Assembly (NCBI GenBank): GCA_027449965.1
Contig: DAIDKP010000029.1
Span: 1-64,000 of the forward strand
Origin: Acidobacteriaceae bacterium
Lineage (GTDB): Bacteria > Acidobacteriota > Terriglobia > Terriglobales > Acidobacteriaceae
Reading direction: 5' to 3'
DNA length: 64,000 bases
Part shown: positions 16,081 to 25,463 of the stretch, one piece after another
How positions within the stretch are numbered: position 1 is the first letter of the stretch
How the letters are laid out: each line of letters begins with the position of its first letter
The notes under the pieces: model-generated
Seen by the model: only the letters and a program-made list of their open reading frames with translations
What the model was told of the DNA's origin: nothing
Database searches by the model: none
Made by a program: the position numbers and the translations under genes

Positions 16081-17433
16081 ATGAACTGGATTGTCTGGCT
16101 CTATCAACTCGCATTTCCACTGGCTCTGGTGGTGGCTGCTCCGTGGTGGCTGCTGCGGATGTTCATGACCAAGCGTTATCGCGAGGGGCTGGGCGAACGG
16201 CTGGGATGGGTTCCGCGTCGGCTGCTTCTGGCTGGAGATGAGCGCGAGGTGATCTGGGTGCATGCGGTGTCCGTCGGCGAGGTGATCGCCGTGTTGCGCC
16301 TGATTGCGGCGCTCGACGAGCAGCGACCACAGGCGCGTGTCCTGCTCTCTACGACCACGCGTACCGGGCAGCAGATTGCGCGCGCGCGGCTTGGCGCGGA
16401 TCGTGTTTTCTATTGTCCACTTGATCTGGCGTGGCCCGTGGGTGCGTGGCTGCGTGCGTTGCAGCCGAGCCTGCTGGTGTTGGTGGAGACGGAGTTCTGG
16501 CCCGGTCTTTTAAGCGGATGTTTTCGTCGTGGAGTTCCGGTGATGGTGGTCAATGCGCGTATCTCGGATCGTTCATGGCCGCGCTATCGTCGTCTGCGTG
16601 CTCTGTGGCAGCCGATTTTGCGGCGTCTGAGCGCGGTTCTGGCGCAGAGCGAGCAGGATGCCATGCGGCTGCGTGCGCTGGGATGCACGACGGTGGAGGT
16701 GGCGGGAAATCTGAAGTATGACCTGAAAGCGGACACCGAGACCGAGATTGTTTCTCTGCTTCGTGCTCGGAGTTTGAGCGCCTGCGAGTCGCGTGACGAG
16801 AAGCGGTGCGCAAAGATGAGCGGGAGCCGATGGCTGGTGGCTGGCAGCACACTCGACGGCGAAGAGCAGGGGCTGATTGCTGCATGGCCGAGAGTGCGAG
16901 CCAGGTACGGCGACCTGCTTCTTTTACTGGCGCCGCGACATCCTGAGCGATTCTTGGCAGTGGCGCAGATGCTGGACGAAAGCGGCATTCCGTGGTTGCG
17001 CCGCAGTGAACTCAACTCAGCCGAGCAGATGCGAGATGGAGCAGAGATCCTGCTGCTGGACAGCATCGGCGAACTGGCCGCAGCGTATGCTGTGGCGGAG
17101 GTGGCGTTTGTCGGCGGCAGCGTGACGCGTGGCGGAGGTCACAACCCGCTGGAGCCGGCGTTGCACGGAGTGCCTGTCGTTATGGGGCCGCATGTGGAGA
17201 ACTTTCGTGGCATTGTGGCGGATATGCACGCCGAACGGGCCATTGTGATTGCGCAGACAGCGGACTTCAACGCAATCTTTGAAGCCTTGTTTTCACTGCT
17301 GAGCGACCGTGCCGCGGCGCGCGCCATGGGTGAGCGTGCGCGTCAGGTGCTGGCTCGTCACGCTGGCGCAACAGAACGCGCGTTGCGGAGGATTGACTGT
17401 GTTCTGGAGGCAAAAGGCAGGAGGCAGGGATGA
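16081..17433 (+). CDS. kdtA: 3-deoxy-D-manno-octulosonic acid (Kdo) transferase
   Basis: Inner-membrane GT30 enzyme adding Kdo to lipid IVA in LPS assembly. The product has 450 residues. It begins with a membrane anchor (MNWIVWLYQLAFPLALVVAA), then REGLGERLGWVP, IWVHAVSVGEV (the catalytic Glu region of WaaA), STTTRTG, LVLVETEFWPGLL and SDRSWPRYRRL. The donor-site half has LAPRHPERF, VGGSVTRGGGHNPLEPALHG and GPHVENF. The ATG at 16081 fits the family start; the frame extends upstream to 15931. Its stop overlaps lpxK (ATGA), so the two are translationally coupled. Confidence 0.95.
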   Translation: MNWIVWLYQLAFPLALVVAAPWWLLRMFMTKRYREGLGERLGWVPRRLLLAGDEREVIWVHAVSVGEVIAVLRLIAALDEQRPQARVLLSTTTRTGQQIARARLGADRVFYCPLDLAWPVGAWLRALQPSLLVLVETEFWPGLLSGCFRRGVPVMVVNARISDRSWPRYRRLRALWQPILRRLSAVLAQSEQDAMRLRALGCTTVEVAGNLKYDLKADTETEIVSLLRARSLSACESRDEKRCAKMSGSRWLVAGSTLDGEEQGLIAAWPRVRARYGDLLLLLAPRHPERFLAVAQMLDESGIPWLRRSELNSAEQMRDGAEILLLDSIGELAAAYAVAEVAFVGGSVTRGGGHNPLEPALHGVPVVMGPHVENFRGIVADMHAERAIVIAQTADFNAIFEALFSLLSDRAAARAMGERARQVLARHAGATERALRRIDCVLEAKGRRQG

Positions 17434-18419
17434 GACGACCGTGGCTGGCTCCGTTGATGCCGTTCTATGCGACAGGATGGCTTGTGCGGGCATGGGCATT
17501 GCAATACGGCTGGGTGCGCAGGCAGTGGCTTCGCTGGCCGGTGATCAGCGTGGGCAGCATCTCGGCTGGGGGAGCCGGAAAGACGCCGCTGACCATTGCT
17601 TTGGCGCGCCTGCTTGTTGCGCATGGCATGGCTGTCGATGTGCTTTCGCGGGGCTATGGACGAGAAAGCCGAGAGGCGCTCCTGGTGGATGCCACGGGCG
17701 ATGCGGAGACCTATGGCGATGAGCCACTGTTGATTGCGCGTGAGTCAGCAGTGCCTGTTGTGGTGGCTGCGCAGCGATGGAAAGCTGGTCAAATTGCGGA
17801 GCAGCAAGCTGTGTCGGGCTGCGCTGTGCATCTGTTGGATGACGGATTTCAGCATCGTTCATTGCACCGTGCGCTGGATATTGTCCTGGTTAGTGAAGAG
17901 GATTTGCGCGACCACCTGCTGCCGGCGGGAAATCTGCGAGAGCCGCTGCGAGCGTTGCGGTGGGCGGACGTGCTGCTGGTGCGCGACGACGATGAGCCGG
18001 CGCTTGACTGGCTCGCGCGACAGAAGACCCGGCAGACGGTCTGGAGGTATCATCGTGCGATGCAATGGCCTGCGGCTATGCCGCAGAAGGTCTTTGCGTT
18101 TTGTGGCATTGCTCGACCGGAGGCGTTTCTGCGGGGACTGCGCGCAGGCGGCGTCGAGATCGCGGGGGAGCGCGTTCTGCGCGATCATCAAGGATATTCC
18201 GAGCAGGAGTTATCTAGGTTGTGCGAGCAGTTGCAGCGATGCGGGGCGCACGCCTTTGTGACGACCGCAAAGGACTTGGCGCGGCTGGGAAACCGCGCGG
18301 ATGCGCTGCGGCACGTTGCCCCAGTCTTCTGTGCAGAGGTCATTGTCCAGTTTGCGGATCCGGGGGCCGTGGTTGAGTGTATTCGCACCGCGTGTGCTGA
18401 GGCGCAGGGGCAGGGCTGA
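17430..18419 (+). CDS. lpxK: Tetraacyldisaccharide 4'-kinase
   Basis: Phosphorylates the 4' position of the lipid A disaccharide, giving lipid IVA, the substrate of KdtA encoded just upstream. The product has 329 residues. The P-loop is SAGGAGKTP (45-53), followed by LSRGYGR and DEPLLIARES. The LpxK hallmark LLDDGFQHRSLHRALDIVL is present, as is PAGNLREPL. Near the C-terminus HAFVTTAKDLARL matches the family's VTEKDAVK-like segment. It starts at an ATGA overlap with kdtA. Together with kdtA and the GT9 gene it shows that the organism makes LPS. Confidence 0.95.
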   Translation: MRRPWLAPLMPFYATGWLVRAWALQYGWVRRQWLRWPVISVGSISAGGAGKTPLTIALARLLVAHGMAVDVLSRGYGRESREALLVDATGDAETYGDEPLLIARESAVPVVVAAQRWKAGQIAEQQAVSGCAVHLLDDGFQHRSLHRALDIVLVSEEDLRDHLLPAGNLREPLRALRWADVLLVRDDDEPALDWLARQKTRQTVWRYHRAMQWPAAMPQKVFAFCGIARPEAFLRGLRAGGVEIAGERVLRDHQGYSEQELSRLCEQLQRCGAHAFVTTAKDLARLGNRADALRHVAPVFCAEVIVQFADPGAVVECIRTACAEAQGQG

Positions 18420-18443
18420 AGACACCGCTGTGCGCAGTGCGCT

Positions 18444-19571
18444 GTGAGAAAATCAGGTTTGCAGCGGCTGGCACAATTTCGACTTCTGGTGGTACGCCTT
18501 GGCGCGATGGGCGATATTTTGCACGCGCTTCCGGCAGTGACTGCACTGCGACGAAGCCATCCACTATGGCGGATTGACTGGCTGGTGGAGCCGCGCTGGA
18601 GGCCACTGCTGGCGAGTCAGGATGCACCAGCCTGTGCCACGATGACAGATGAAGTGAGCCTTCAACGTCCAGCATCGCGGCCCGTCGTGGATGGTGTGCT
18701 GCAGGCGGATACGCGCTTGTGGCGCAGGCAGGGATTCGGTCGCACCAGCGCCACGGCAATTCTTCAGTTGCGCGCAAAGCTACGCGCGGGTGAATACGAT
18801 GCCGTGCTGGAGATGCAGGGTGCGATTCGTTCAGCGGTGCTGGCGCGATTGACCGGCTGTCGACGCATCATCGGCGATATGCGTCCGCGCGAGGCGCCTG
18901 CGCGATGGTTCTATACAGAGCCGGTGAGCACGCAGCGAGCAGAAGACCAGAAGCACGTGATTGATCGCGGATTTGAACTGGCATCGACCATTGCTGCGGA
19001 CCTGTTGGAAATCTGCGCGCCGGAGTTGCCCGTCGATGAGGCAGCGGAGTCCTGGTGTGATCAACAGTGGGAGCGTTTGAGGCTCGGGCAAAATCCTTGG
19101 GCGCTGATTCATCCCGGCGCAGGATGGGGCGCGAAGCGATGGCCCGCGGAGCGGTATCGGGAAGTCGCGGCATGGCTGGGCGCGCAGGGCGTTCGCGTAC
19201 TGGTCAACGCAGGTCCTGGCGAGAATTCGCTTGCGGATGGCGTGGTGCAGGGGAACGAATCGGCGCAGGTGGTGCGCTCTTCGCTGGCCGAGCTTGTGGC
19301 GTTGACACGGCGCGCGGCAGTGGTGATTGGCGGCGATACCGGCCCCCTGCATCTGGCCTGCGCATTGGGTCGTCCTGTGGTGGGCATCTACGGCCCAACC
19401 GATCCAGCGCGCAATGGACCCTATCGTTTTCCAGGAGGTGAGGAGTGCGTGGTTCTGCGCACACCAGAGAAGCGGCGCGATCATCGGCGACTGCCAGAGC
19501 CGGAGGCGGGCTTGTTGCGGATTGATGTGCAGGCAGTGTGCACTGCGGCACAGCGGTTGCTGAACCGTTGA
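18444..19571 (+). CDS. Glycosyltransferase family 9, heptosyltransferase I-like
   Basis: Likely an LPS core heptosyltransferase using ADP-heptose. The product has 375 residues. It starts FRLLVVRLGAMGDILHALPAV, the GT9/WaaC pattern. The donor half contains IHPGAGWGAKRWPAERY and VVIGGDTGPLHLACALGRPVVGIYGPTDPARNGPY. An insertion of about 40 residues after the first beta-alpha unit (around SQDAPACATMTDE) is unusual. The start is a GTG at 18444, 24 bp after lpxK; no clear ribosome site was seen. The context (kdtA-lpxK) supports LPS inner core synthesis. WaaC versus WaaF/RfaQ cannot be separated with certainty. Confidence 0.88.
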   Translation: MRKSGLQRLAQFRLLVVRLGAMGDILHALPAVTALRRSHPLWRIDWLVEPRWRPLLASQDAPACATMTDEVSLQRPASRPVVDGVLQADTRLWRRQGFGRTSATAILQLRAKLRAGEYDAVLEMQGAIRSAVLARLTGCRRIIGDMRPREAPARWFYTEPVSTQRAEDQKHVIDRGFELASTIAADLLEICAPELPVDEAAESWCDQQWERLRLGQNPWALIHPGAGWGAKRWPAERYREVAAWLGAQGVRVLVNAGPGENSLADGVVQGNESAQVVRSSLAELVALTRRAAVVIGGDTGPLHLACALGRPVVGIYGPTDPARNGPYRFPGGEECVVLRTPEKRRDHRRLPEPEAGLLRIDVQAVCTAAQRLLNR

Positions 19572-19668
19572 CACGCCAGGCGGAAGAGAGCGCAGCAGCG
19601 ATACAATCAGCAGAGATTCTGTCGCGATTGGGTCTGGCTGAAAGCAGCTGGAAGTGGAGGGTTATACA

Positions 19669-20334
19669 GTGAAGGAACGGCCCCAAAATTCGGAAACCTG
19701 GATTGCCCGCTGGCGGCGAATTGCGCGCCGGATTCGCGTGCCCCTGGGTTTTGTGGCCGCGGGTGTTTATCTGTGGCGGCTGCTGGATGCAGCGCCGCTT
19801 CCAGCTGCGATTCTGAGTAGCCTGGTGCTGGTGCTGCCTGGTCTCTGGCTTCGTGGTTATGCGGCTGGATATGTGAAGAAAAATGAGGAACTGACGCAAA
19901 CCGGACCCTACGCATACACGCGCAACCCTTTGTATCTGGGTTCGATTCTGATTGCTACTGGTTTTGCCGTTGCGCTGATGAGCGTGGCGTTTGCGCTGTT
20001 GCTCGTTGTGGGATTTATGTTGATTTACGTCCCGGTGATTGTCGGCGAAGAGGAGTTTCTGCGCGCGAACTTCGATGACTATGACGAGTATTGCCGACGA
20101 GTTCCCCGTCTTTTGCCGCGGAGAGTTCCCTTTGCCAGCTCGGGCAGCTCATCGGACGTGTCCTGTGCAACGGGTGTGTCCAACTTATCCGGTGCATCCA
20201 GTACTTTGGAGGGCAGGTTTTCCCTGAACCTGTATCGGCGTCATCGTGAATATCGTTCTGCACTGGGAGCGGCTGTGTTGTATGCGAGTCTGCTGATCTC
20301 GCTTGCCTGGCATCAACTTTACATGCACGGCTGA
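19669..20334 (+). CDS. Isoprenylcysteine carboxyl methyltransferase-family membrane protein
   Basis: A membrane methyltransferase-like protein of 221 residues with four or five hydrophobic segments. It has the family's SAM-binding signature, GPYAYTRNPLYLGSIL, followed by EEEFLRANFDDYDEYCRRVPRLLP. Bacterial relatives (ICMT/PEMT fold) methylate small or lipidic substrates, mostly unknown. A Ser/Thr-rich stretch of about 40 residues separates the conserved part from a last C-terminal membrane helix. The GTG at 19669 has GGAGG 8 bases upstream and was preferred to the GTG at 19654. It follows the LPS genes on the same strand, which hints at, but does not prove, an envelope lipid substrate. Confidence 0.82.
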   Translation: MKERPQNSETWIARWRRIARRIRVPLGFVAAGVYLWRLLDAAPLPAAILSSLVLVLPGLWLRGYAAGYVKKNEELTQTGPYAYTRNPLYLGSILIATGFAVALMSVAFALLLVVGFMLIYVPVIVGEEEFLRANFDDYDEYCRRVPRLLPRRVPFASSGSSSDVSCATGVSNLSGASSTLEGRFSLNLYRRHREYRSALGAAVLYASLLISLAWHQLYMHG

Positions 20335-20515
20335 TTTTCTTTGGAGGCAGAAGGGTTTTCGGCTCAGCGTGTGATTTTGACGTGGAGCAGAGTGCGCTGC
20401 ATCCATCGTCTAGAATCTGAGTAACGCGTTGCGCCCTGCGGCGCTTTCCCTAGGACGCTTGTTTTGCTCGCAGTGCAAGCGTGAATCTACCGGACATTGA
20501 TGTGAGGAGCTGGTT

Positions 20516-21304
20516 CTGAGATTTCGCAAGAGATATATTGCTTTATTGTGTTCTGCCGCGCTGGCCTGTGCGGCTCTCCCGGTTTCGGAGACGTCCGAAC
20601 AGCCGATGCCTCGGCTGCCCGCGCCGCGAGCCGGTTTTGAATTTCCTCAGCATGAGACCCTCACCTATGCTGTGGACTGGCGCGTCTTTCCCGCAGGCGT
20701 AGCTGTACTGCATTTTGATGCTGATGGCACGCGTGAGCGACTGACGGCGACGGCTGACACCACGGGGGCGATCAACCTGCTCTTTCATGTCGCGGACCGC
20801 TTTGAGTCAAGCTTTGATCGTGAGCGAGGATGCACCACCGAGTTTGACAAGCAGACGGTGGAAGGGCGCAGGCGCATCAACTCCACACTCCGCCTGGACT
20901 ATGGTGCAGGCAAGTCGATTCTGGATGAACGAAACCAGGTCAACGGGCAGAAGAAACGCCTGGAGAACGCGATTCCAGACTGCCTGACGGATTTGCTGAC
21001 CGGAGTGTTTTATGCATCTTCGCAGCCGATGGAGATCGGTCACGATTTTGATCTCCCGGTTGCGGATCCTTTGCGCACGGTGCGAGTGACGATGAAAGTG
21101 GAAAGCCGGGAAGAAGTGAAGACGCAGGCTGGCAGTTTTCATACGATTCGCGTGCAGCCGACAGCAGATGCCGGCGTGGTGAAAAACCGGGGAGACATCT
21201 GGATTTGGTACACCGATGACGCGCGTCACCTGCCTGTGCAAATGCGCGCGAGGCTCTTCTGGGGCACCATTACCTTTCGCCTGACCTCGGCGGAAGATCG
21301 TTAG
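20516..21304 (+). CDS. DUF3108 exported protein, probable CTG start
   Basis: A periplasmic protein of about 262 residues of the DUF3108 type (HETLTYAVDWRVFPAGVAVLHF; later DIWIWYTDDARHLPVQMRARLFWGT would be the family end, seen in pieces). The first ATG/GTG/TTG in frame is a TTG at 20546, which would cut the signal peptide. Starting at CTG 20516, six bases after GAGGAG, gives LRFRKRYIALLCSAALACAA, a proper signal sequence. The frame is open back to 20501 with no ATG. DUF3108 proteins often neighbour envelope or LPS genes, as here; the molecular role is unknown. It is convergent with comEC. Confidence 0.75.
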   Translation: MRFRKRYIALLCSAALACAALPVSETSEQPMPRLPAPRAGFEFPQHETLTYAVDWRVFPAGVAVLHFDADGTRERLTATADTTGAINLLFHVADRFESSFDRERGCTTEFDKQTVEGRRRINSTLRLDYGAGKSILDERNQVNGQKKRLENAIPDCLTDLLTGVFYASSQPMEIGHDFDLPVADPLRTVRVTMKVESREEVKTQAGSFHTIRVQPTADAGVVKNRGDIWIWYTDDARHLPVQMRARLFWGTITFRLTSAEDR

Positions 21305-21314
21305 GGAATCTTCC
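21292..21314. terminator. Possible shared terminator between DUF3108 gene and comEC
   Basis: GGAAGAT (21292-21298) and ATCTTCC (21308-21314) form a 7-bp inverted repeat spanning the convergent stop codons. There is no clear T-run, so this is weak. Confidence 0.25.
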
Positions 21315-24080
21315 TTATCGGTTGTTCGGACTTGGATCTGTGCTCAGCATCGTCTGCGGCCGACACATGGGCATGGCAAGCACTTCGCTGCCGTTGAGTA
21401 AAAAGCATGTGGTTCCATCCAGGTCTGTGCGAAACGTGCGCACATGCGCGGCCTGCAACTCGGCCAGAACCTCGGGCCGAGGATGGCCAAAGTGATTGTG
21501 CAGCCCGCAGGAAATCACAGCCCACTGCGGAGAAACTGCTGCAAGAAATGCAGGCTGCGTACTGGTTCGGCTGCCATGATGACCCACCTTCAGGATCGTG
21601 CTCCTGAGTGAACCGTGGCGCATGATGCTGTCTTCTTCCGGAGCCTCGGCATCACCGGCCAGGAGCACCGATTCTGATCCCCAGACGGCTCGCATTACCA
21701 GCGAATCGTCATTGGTGGGCTGCGATGCGGGGGTGTAGTCTGCGGACGGCGCAAGCACCTCAAAATTCAACCGATCCAGATGCCGCTCATCGCCCTGATG
21801 CAGAGAGCGTACTTGCGTTCCCGCCTGCGCTGCCTGCTGCAACAGGAATTCGTAAGCTGGTACCGGTGGATTCTTTCCCACCCAGAGTTCGCGAGGGCGA
21901 AAGTTGCGTATCACTGAGCTTAATCCACCCATATGATCCGCATGAGCATGAGTCAGCACGACGGTGTCCAGACGTCGGATTCCGCGCGACCAGAGGAGTG
22001 CCGAGACCACATCCTCACCGATCTCGAATGACTGCGACTGCGAGTCAGCCGTCGAATGCTCATAGTTCAGCAATCCGCCACCATCGATCAGCATGGTGTG
22101 ATGATCCGGCGTAATCAATAGCAGTGAGTCTCCCTGGCCAACGTCGATGGCCTGAAAAAGCAGCGCGTGAGCGGGCGCATCGATGGGCCGTGGCCACAGC
22201 AGTATGGGAAGAACGAGCAGCAGCACTGCCAGCGCACTCACCCGGAGAAATCGTTGCGCCTGAGCAGACAGAGCGATGGCAGCCATGAGGACCAGAACAA
22301 CCAGCAGCGAAGCCAGCAGGGTCGGGGAAGGCAGGCGAATATCTGCCCACTGCCGCTGTGCAAAAAAATTGATCGTCCCTAGCGCCAGATGGAGTAGGAA
22401 TGCGGCACATGCGGCCGGCGCCAGCGCCAACGGCGGCCACAGCATCAAGGCCCCCAGCATCAACATTGCAATCGGAAGCAGAATGGACAGCAGGGGGAGC
22501 ACGATCAGGTTGACCGGCAGTGCGGCCAGCGTAAAGCGATGAAAATACATCGCCATGGGTAGCGCCAAAGCGAGCTCGACGATGAGGCTTGTCCAGGCAA
22601 TCTCCACCAGGCGCAGAACAAGCCGTGCGCAGGCACTAACTAGTAGCTGTGCACGATTCAAGGGAAGTATGGGCGAGGCTTGCTGTGCCAGCCATCGCAA
22701 CTGCGTGCGAAAGAGGAGCATTCCCGGAGTGAAGAAAGCATCTCTTTGGGTCTGTGAAATTCGGTGAGTGGCAGCGATCAAAGGCTGCACTGTGTTTTCC
22801 AGCATAGGCATCGCGATGCCCGCGATGGACAGGACGGAGAGCAGAGTCATTTGCAGGCTGGCGTTGAGGATGCTGCCGGGCTGCTCTGCCAAAATGCAAA
22901 TCGCAGCGAATCCAATCAGATTCAGCGAAGAGCGCTGCCGATAGATCAGCCTTCCCAACAAATACAGCGCAATCATCCAGAAAGACCGCTGGACGGGAAT
23001 CGAAAATCCTGTGGCTAGAGCAAAGAGCAACGTGCAGGCGAGGGTGATCCATGTGGCTACGCTTCGCGAGACGCGCATGGATTCGCTCAGCCAAAGCACG
23101 AGTCCGGCGAGAATGGCCAGGTGCAGACCAGAGACGACCACGAGATGGAAGGTTCCTGTGCGCTCAAAGCCATTGCGCAAGGGGCGATCCAGCAGACGAC
23201 GGTCGCCGGTGAGCATGGCTGTCAGCATTGCAGCATCTTCCGTCTGCACTCGCAGCAGCGCAGGCAGGAACCGCATGGTCGCGGGTAGTTGCGTAATGCG
23301 TGAAGCCACGCGCTCCCGCCATTGATTCAACAGGCAGGCGGCGCTCTGTTCGCCCGCAATATTCATCCGTTGCAGACGACCCGGCAGATAGGCAGAGACG
23401 CTGCCAGTGGCTGAGATGGATTGGGTTGCAAGATACTGTTCGCGGCTCCAGACTCCGGGGTCGTGGTAAACGGCAGGTGGTTGGAGTTGCGTTAGCAGCT
23501 GGATATGATCGCCGCAGTGGAGCGTTGTCGGCTTGCTGCTTCGCCACTGAGCCGTCATGCGTATCTGCTGCGCCGACGAGGTTGGCAGTGGCAGCAACTG
23601 ATCACTGGTGTCGGTGATGGATTCAGCGTGAGAAACCAGCATGTCGAAGGACTGCGAGGATGATGGACGGCTGAAATTGGAAGTGTCATCGCTGTCGACG
23701 TCTGCCGGAGTGCTGCGATGCAGCGGTTCGGCGGCGACGACTGTGCCTTCCAGGGTGCGGAGAAGACCGTCATTCAAAGCGCGAATCGCTGGTGAGGGAG
23801 CGGGCTGCGGAGCCGTCTGTGCTGACCAGAAGCCCAGCGAAATCCAAAGCAAACTCAGCGTAATCCACGCCACGCGGGGTGTACGAAAGATGCTGATCGC
23901 GGCTAACACGGCCAGCGCCAGCAGCGCGACGAGCAGCAAGCCAGGGCGAAGATACAACGACTGCGCGAGAAAAACGCCCATCGTAAACAAGAAGGCCGCG
24001 ATCAACAGCGGAGCGTGCAGGACGATGCTCATTTGCTGAGGGATCCAAGCCGAATTGCCGGATGCACTGGATTCAGACAC
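21315..24080 (-). CDS. comEC: ComEC/Rec2 DNA-uptake channel protein
   Basis: Inner-membrane channel that takes single-stranded DNA into the cytoplasm in natural transformation. The product has 921 residues in three parts. The N-terminus has membrane helices and a DUF4131/OB-type periplasmic region (to about 280). The Competence domain follows, with many helices (RTGTFHLVVVSGLHLAILAG is characteristic). The C-terminal metallo-beta-lactamase domain (about 640-910) keeps its metal motif: VLTHAHADHMGG, LLAGDAE, LKVGHHGS. All three domains are intact, so it may be active. It is last in the valS-to-comEC minus-strand run, 75 bp after the methyltransferase. No other competence genes are in the window. 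Confidence 0.93.
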   Translation of the reverse strand: MSESSASGNSAWIPQQMSIVLHAPLLIAAFLFTMGVFLAQSLYLRPGLLLVALLALAVLAAISIFRTPRVAWITLSLLWISLGFWSAQTAPQPAPSPAIRALNDGLLRTLEGTVVAAEPLHRSTPADVDSDDTSNFSRPSSSQSFDMLVSHAESITDTSDQLLPLPTSSAQQIRMTAQWRSSKPTTLHCGDHIQLLTQLQPPAVYHDPGVWSREQYLATQSISATGSVSAYLPGRLQRMNIAGEQSAACLLNQWRERVASRITQLPATMRFLPALLRVQTEDAAMLTAMLTGDRRLLDRPLRNGFERTGTFHLVVVSGLHLAILAGLVLWLSESMRVSRSVATWITLACTLLFALATGFSIPVQRSFWMIALYLLGRLIYRQRSSLNLIGFAAICILAEQPGSILNASLQMTLLSVLSIAGIAMPMLENTVQPLIAATHRISQTQRDAFFTPGMLLFRTQLRWLAQQASPILPLNRAQLLVSACARLVLRLVEIAWTSLIVELALALPMAMYFHRFTLAALPVNLIVLPLLSILLPIAMLMLGALMLWPPLALAPAACAAFLLHLALGTINFFAQRQWADIRLPSPTLLASLLVVLVLMAAIALSAQAQRFLRVSALAVLLLVLPILLWPRPIDAPAHALLFQAIDVGQGDSLLLITPDHHTMLIDGGGLLNYEHSTADSQSQSFEIGEDVVSALLWSRGIRRLDTVVLTHAHADHMGGLSSVIRNFRPRELWVGKNPPVPAYEFLLQQAAQAGTQVRSLHQGDERHLDRLNFEVLAPSADYTPASQPTNDDSLVMRAVWGSESVLLAGDAEAPEEDSIMRHGSLRSTILKVGHHGSRTSTQPAFLAAVSPQWAVISCGLHNHFGHPRPEVLAELQAAHVRTFRTDLDGTTCFLLNGSEVLAMPMCRPQTMLSTDPSPNNR

Positions 24081-24155
24081 ACGAGGCTCCCTGCACGAGA
24101 TGGGCAGTCCAGAACAGCGCAGTTCAGGGAAAAGCAGTGCAGTCGAGCAAGGAAT

Positions 24156-25463
24156 TCAAAGAGTCTTCTTCTGAACCAGTTTCACCACAGACTCGCAATG
24201 GTACGTCTGCGGAAATAAATCTACCAGATGGATCGACTCGATTTGAAATCGTTCCGCTGTCAGCAGTTTCAGATCGCGAGCAAGTGTAATCGGATCGCAG
24301 GAGACGTAGGTCATCCGAGGTGCGTGAATGGCGGCGAGCAGCGAACAAGTCTTTGCATCCAACCCGGCTCGCGGAGGATCGAGGACAATGAAATCCGGAC
24401 GCGGCTCACGTTGAAGTCGATTGTTTTCGAGGAAAGCGAGCGTGGACATGTGTATCGCTCGACTGCTGGGTTGATCCAGCGCAACGGCCAGAGATGCGAA
24501 CGAAGCATCTGCACCTTCCACCGCTGTCACGCGATGAAACTGCGACTCCAGCGCGCGGGCAAAAAATCCAACTCCGGCAAAAAGATCCCAGGCATGCGAG
24601 CCGTTTTCCTGGCCAACGACGAGGTCCCGAAAGGATTCCAGGAGCCAGCGGTTGACTTGAAAAAAAGCGCCTGCACGAACCGTGTAATCGAGATTCGCAA
24701 CGCGATAGAGCAGAGCTTCACAGCCTGCCCGTGCAAGGATTGCATCCATCGCATCGTTGCGTCCTGCCAGGGCAATTCCAGCCAGCGGATGACCAATCGC
24801 CGCGATCACTTCACCAAGCGCCGCGGAGATGGAAGCACTGTTGGCTGGATGGCGGGTAAACAGCGTAATCAGCACCGCATCCTCTGCTGGAGTTGTCATC
24901 AGCTCCATCTCATCGACATGGTCCAGATGACCGTATCGCCGCAACCACTCCGCGACGCGCTCCGCAACCGGCAGCAGCACAGGAGCGGCGATCGGACACT
25001 CCACTACCGGAATGAAGGTGTGGGATGAACGAGCACGATAGCCAATGGCTTGATGTGCGTTGTTCGCATCGATGGCAAGACGAATACGATTGCGATAGGC
25101 CCACGGATGAGCGTTCAGAGTCTCTACCCTGGTGGGAAGGGCGAGGCCTTCGTGCGTAAGCGCTTCGGTCAGAACCTGATGTTTCAGCCGAAGCTGCATC
25201 TCTGGAGACGCATGTTGATAGTGGCATCCACCACACTGGCCAAAGTGGGCACACGATGAAGAAATGCGTTCGGGCGAGAGGCTTGTCAGAGTATCGACCT
25301 CAGCGCGTGCAAAGCGTCGCTTCACCTCGCGAATGCGAACGTGTGCAACTTCGCCGGGCAGAAGAAACGGAGTAAAGATGGCTTGACCGTCGAAGCGCGC
25401 AAGAAAGTCTCCACCGTAGAGCGGCTTGTCGACGCGCACTTGGATGCGGTCTTCGGGCTTCAT
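24156..25463 (-). CDS. TRAM-domain 23S rRNA (uracil-5-)-methyltransferase RlmD/RumA-like
   Basis: SAM-dependent RNA m5U methyltransferase of 435 residues. The N-terminal TRAM domain (GGDFLARFDGQAIFTPFLLPGE) is followed by iron-sulfur Cys residues C71, C77 and C80 (CAHFGQCGGCHY) and a fourth in VVECPIA. The Rossmann part has FFQVNRWLLE, DLFAGVGFFA and IVLDPPRAGLD, with the catalytic Cys in TYVSCDPITLARDL. The ATG at 25463 overlaps the upstream stop (ATGA). The frame extends to 25613 but only as a shadow. The exact target (RlmD U1939, RlmC or TrmA-type) cannot be fixed, though the cluster favours RlmD/RumA. Confidence 0.9.
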   Translation of the reverse strand: MKPEDRIQVRVDKPLYGGDFLARFDGQAIFTPFLLPGEVAHVRIREVKRRFARAEVDTLTSLSPERISSSCAHFGQCGGCHYQHASPEMQLRLKHQVLTEALTHEGLALPTRVETLNAHPWAYRNRIRLAIDANNAHQAIGYRARSSHTFIPVVECPIAAPVLLPVAERVAEWLRRYGHLDHVDEMELMTTPAEDAVLITLFTRHPANSASISAALGEVIAAIGHPLAGIALAGRNDAMDAILARAGCEALLYRVANLDYTVRAGAFFQVNRWLLESFRDLVVGQENGSHAWDLFAGVGFFARALESQFHRVTAVEGADASFASLAVALDQPSSRAIHMSTLAFLENNRLQREPRPDFIVLDPPRAGLDAKTCSLLAAIHAPRMTYVSCDPITLARDLKLLTAERFQIESIHLVDLFPQTYHCESVVKLVQKKTL

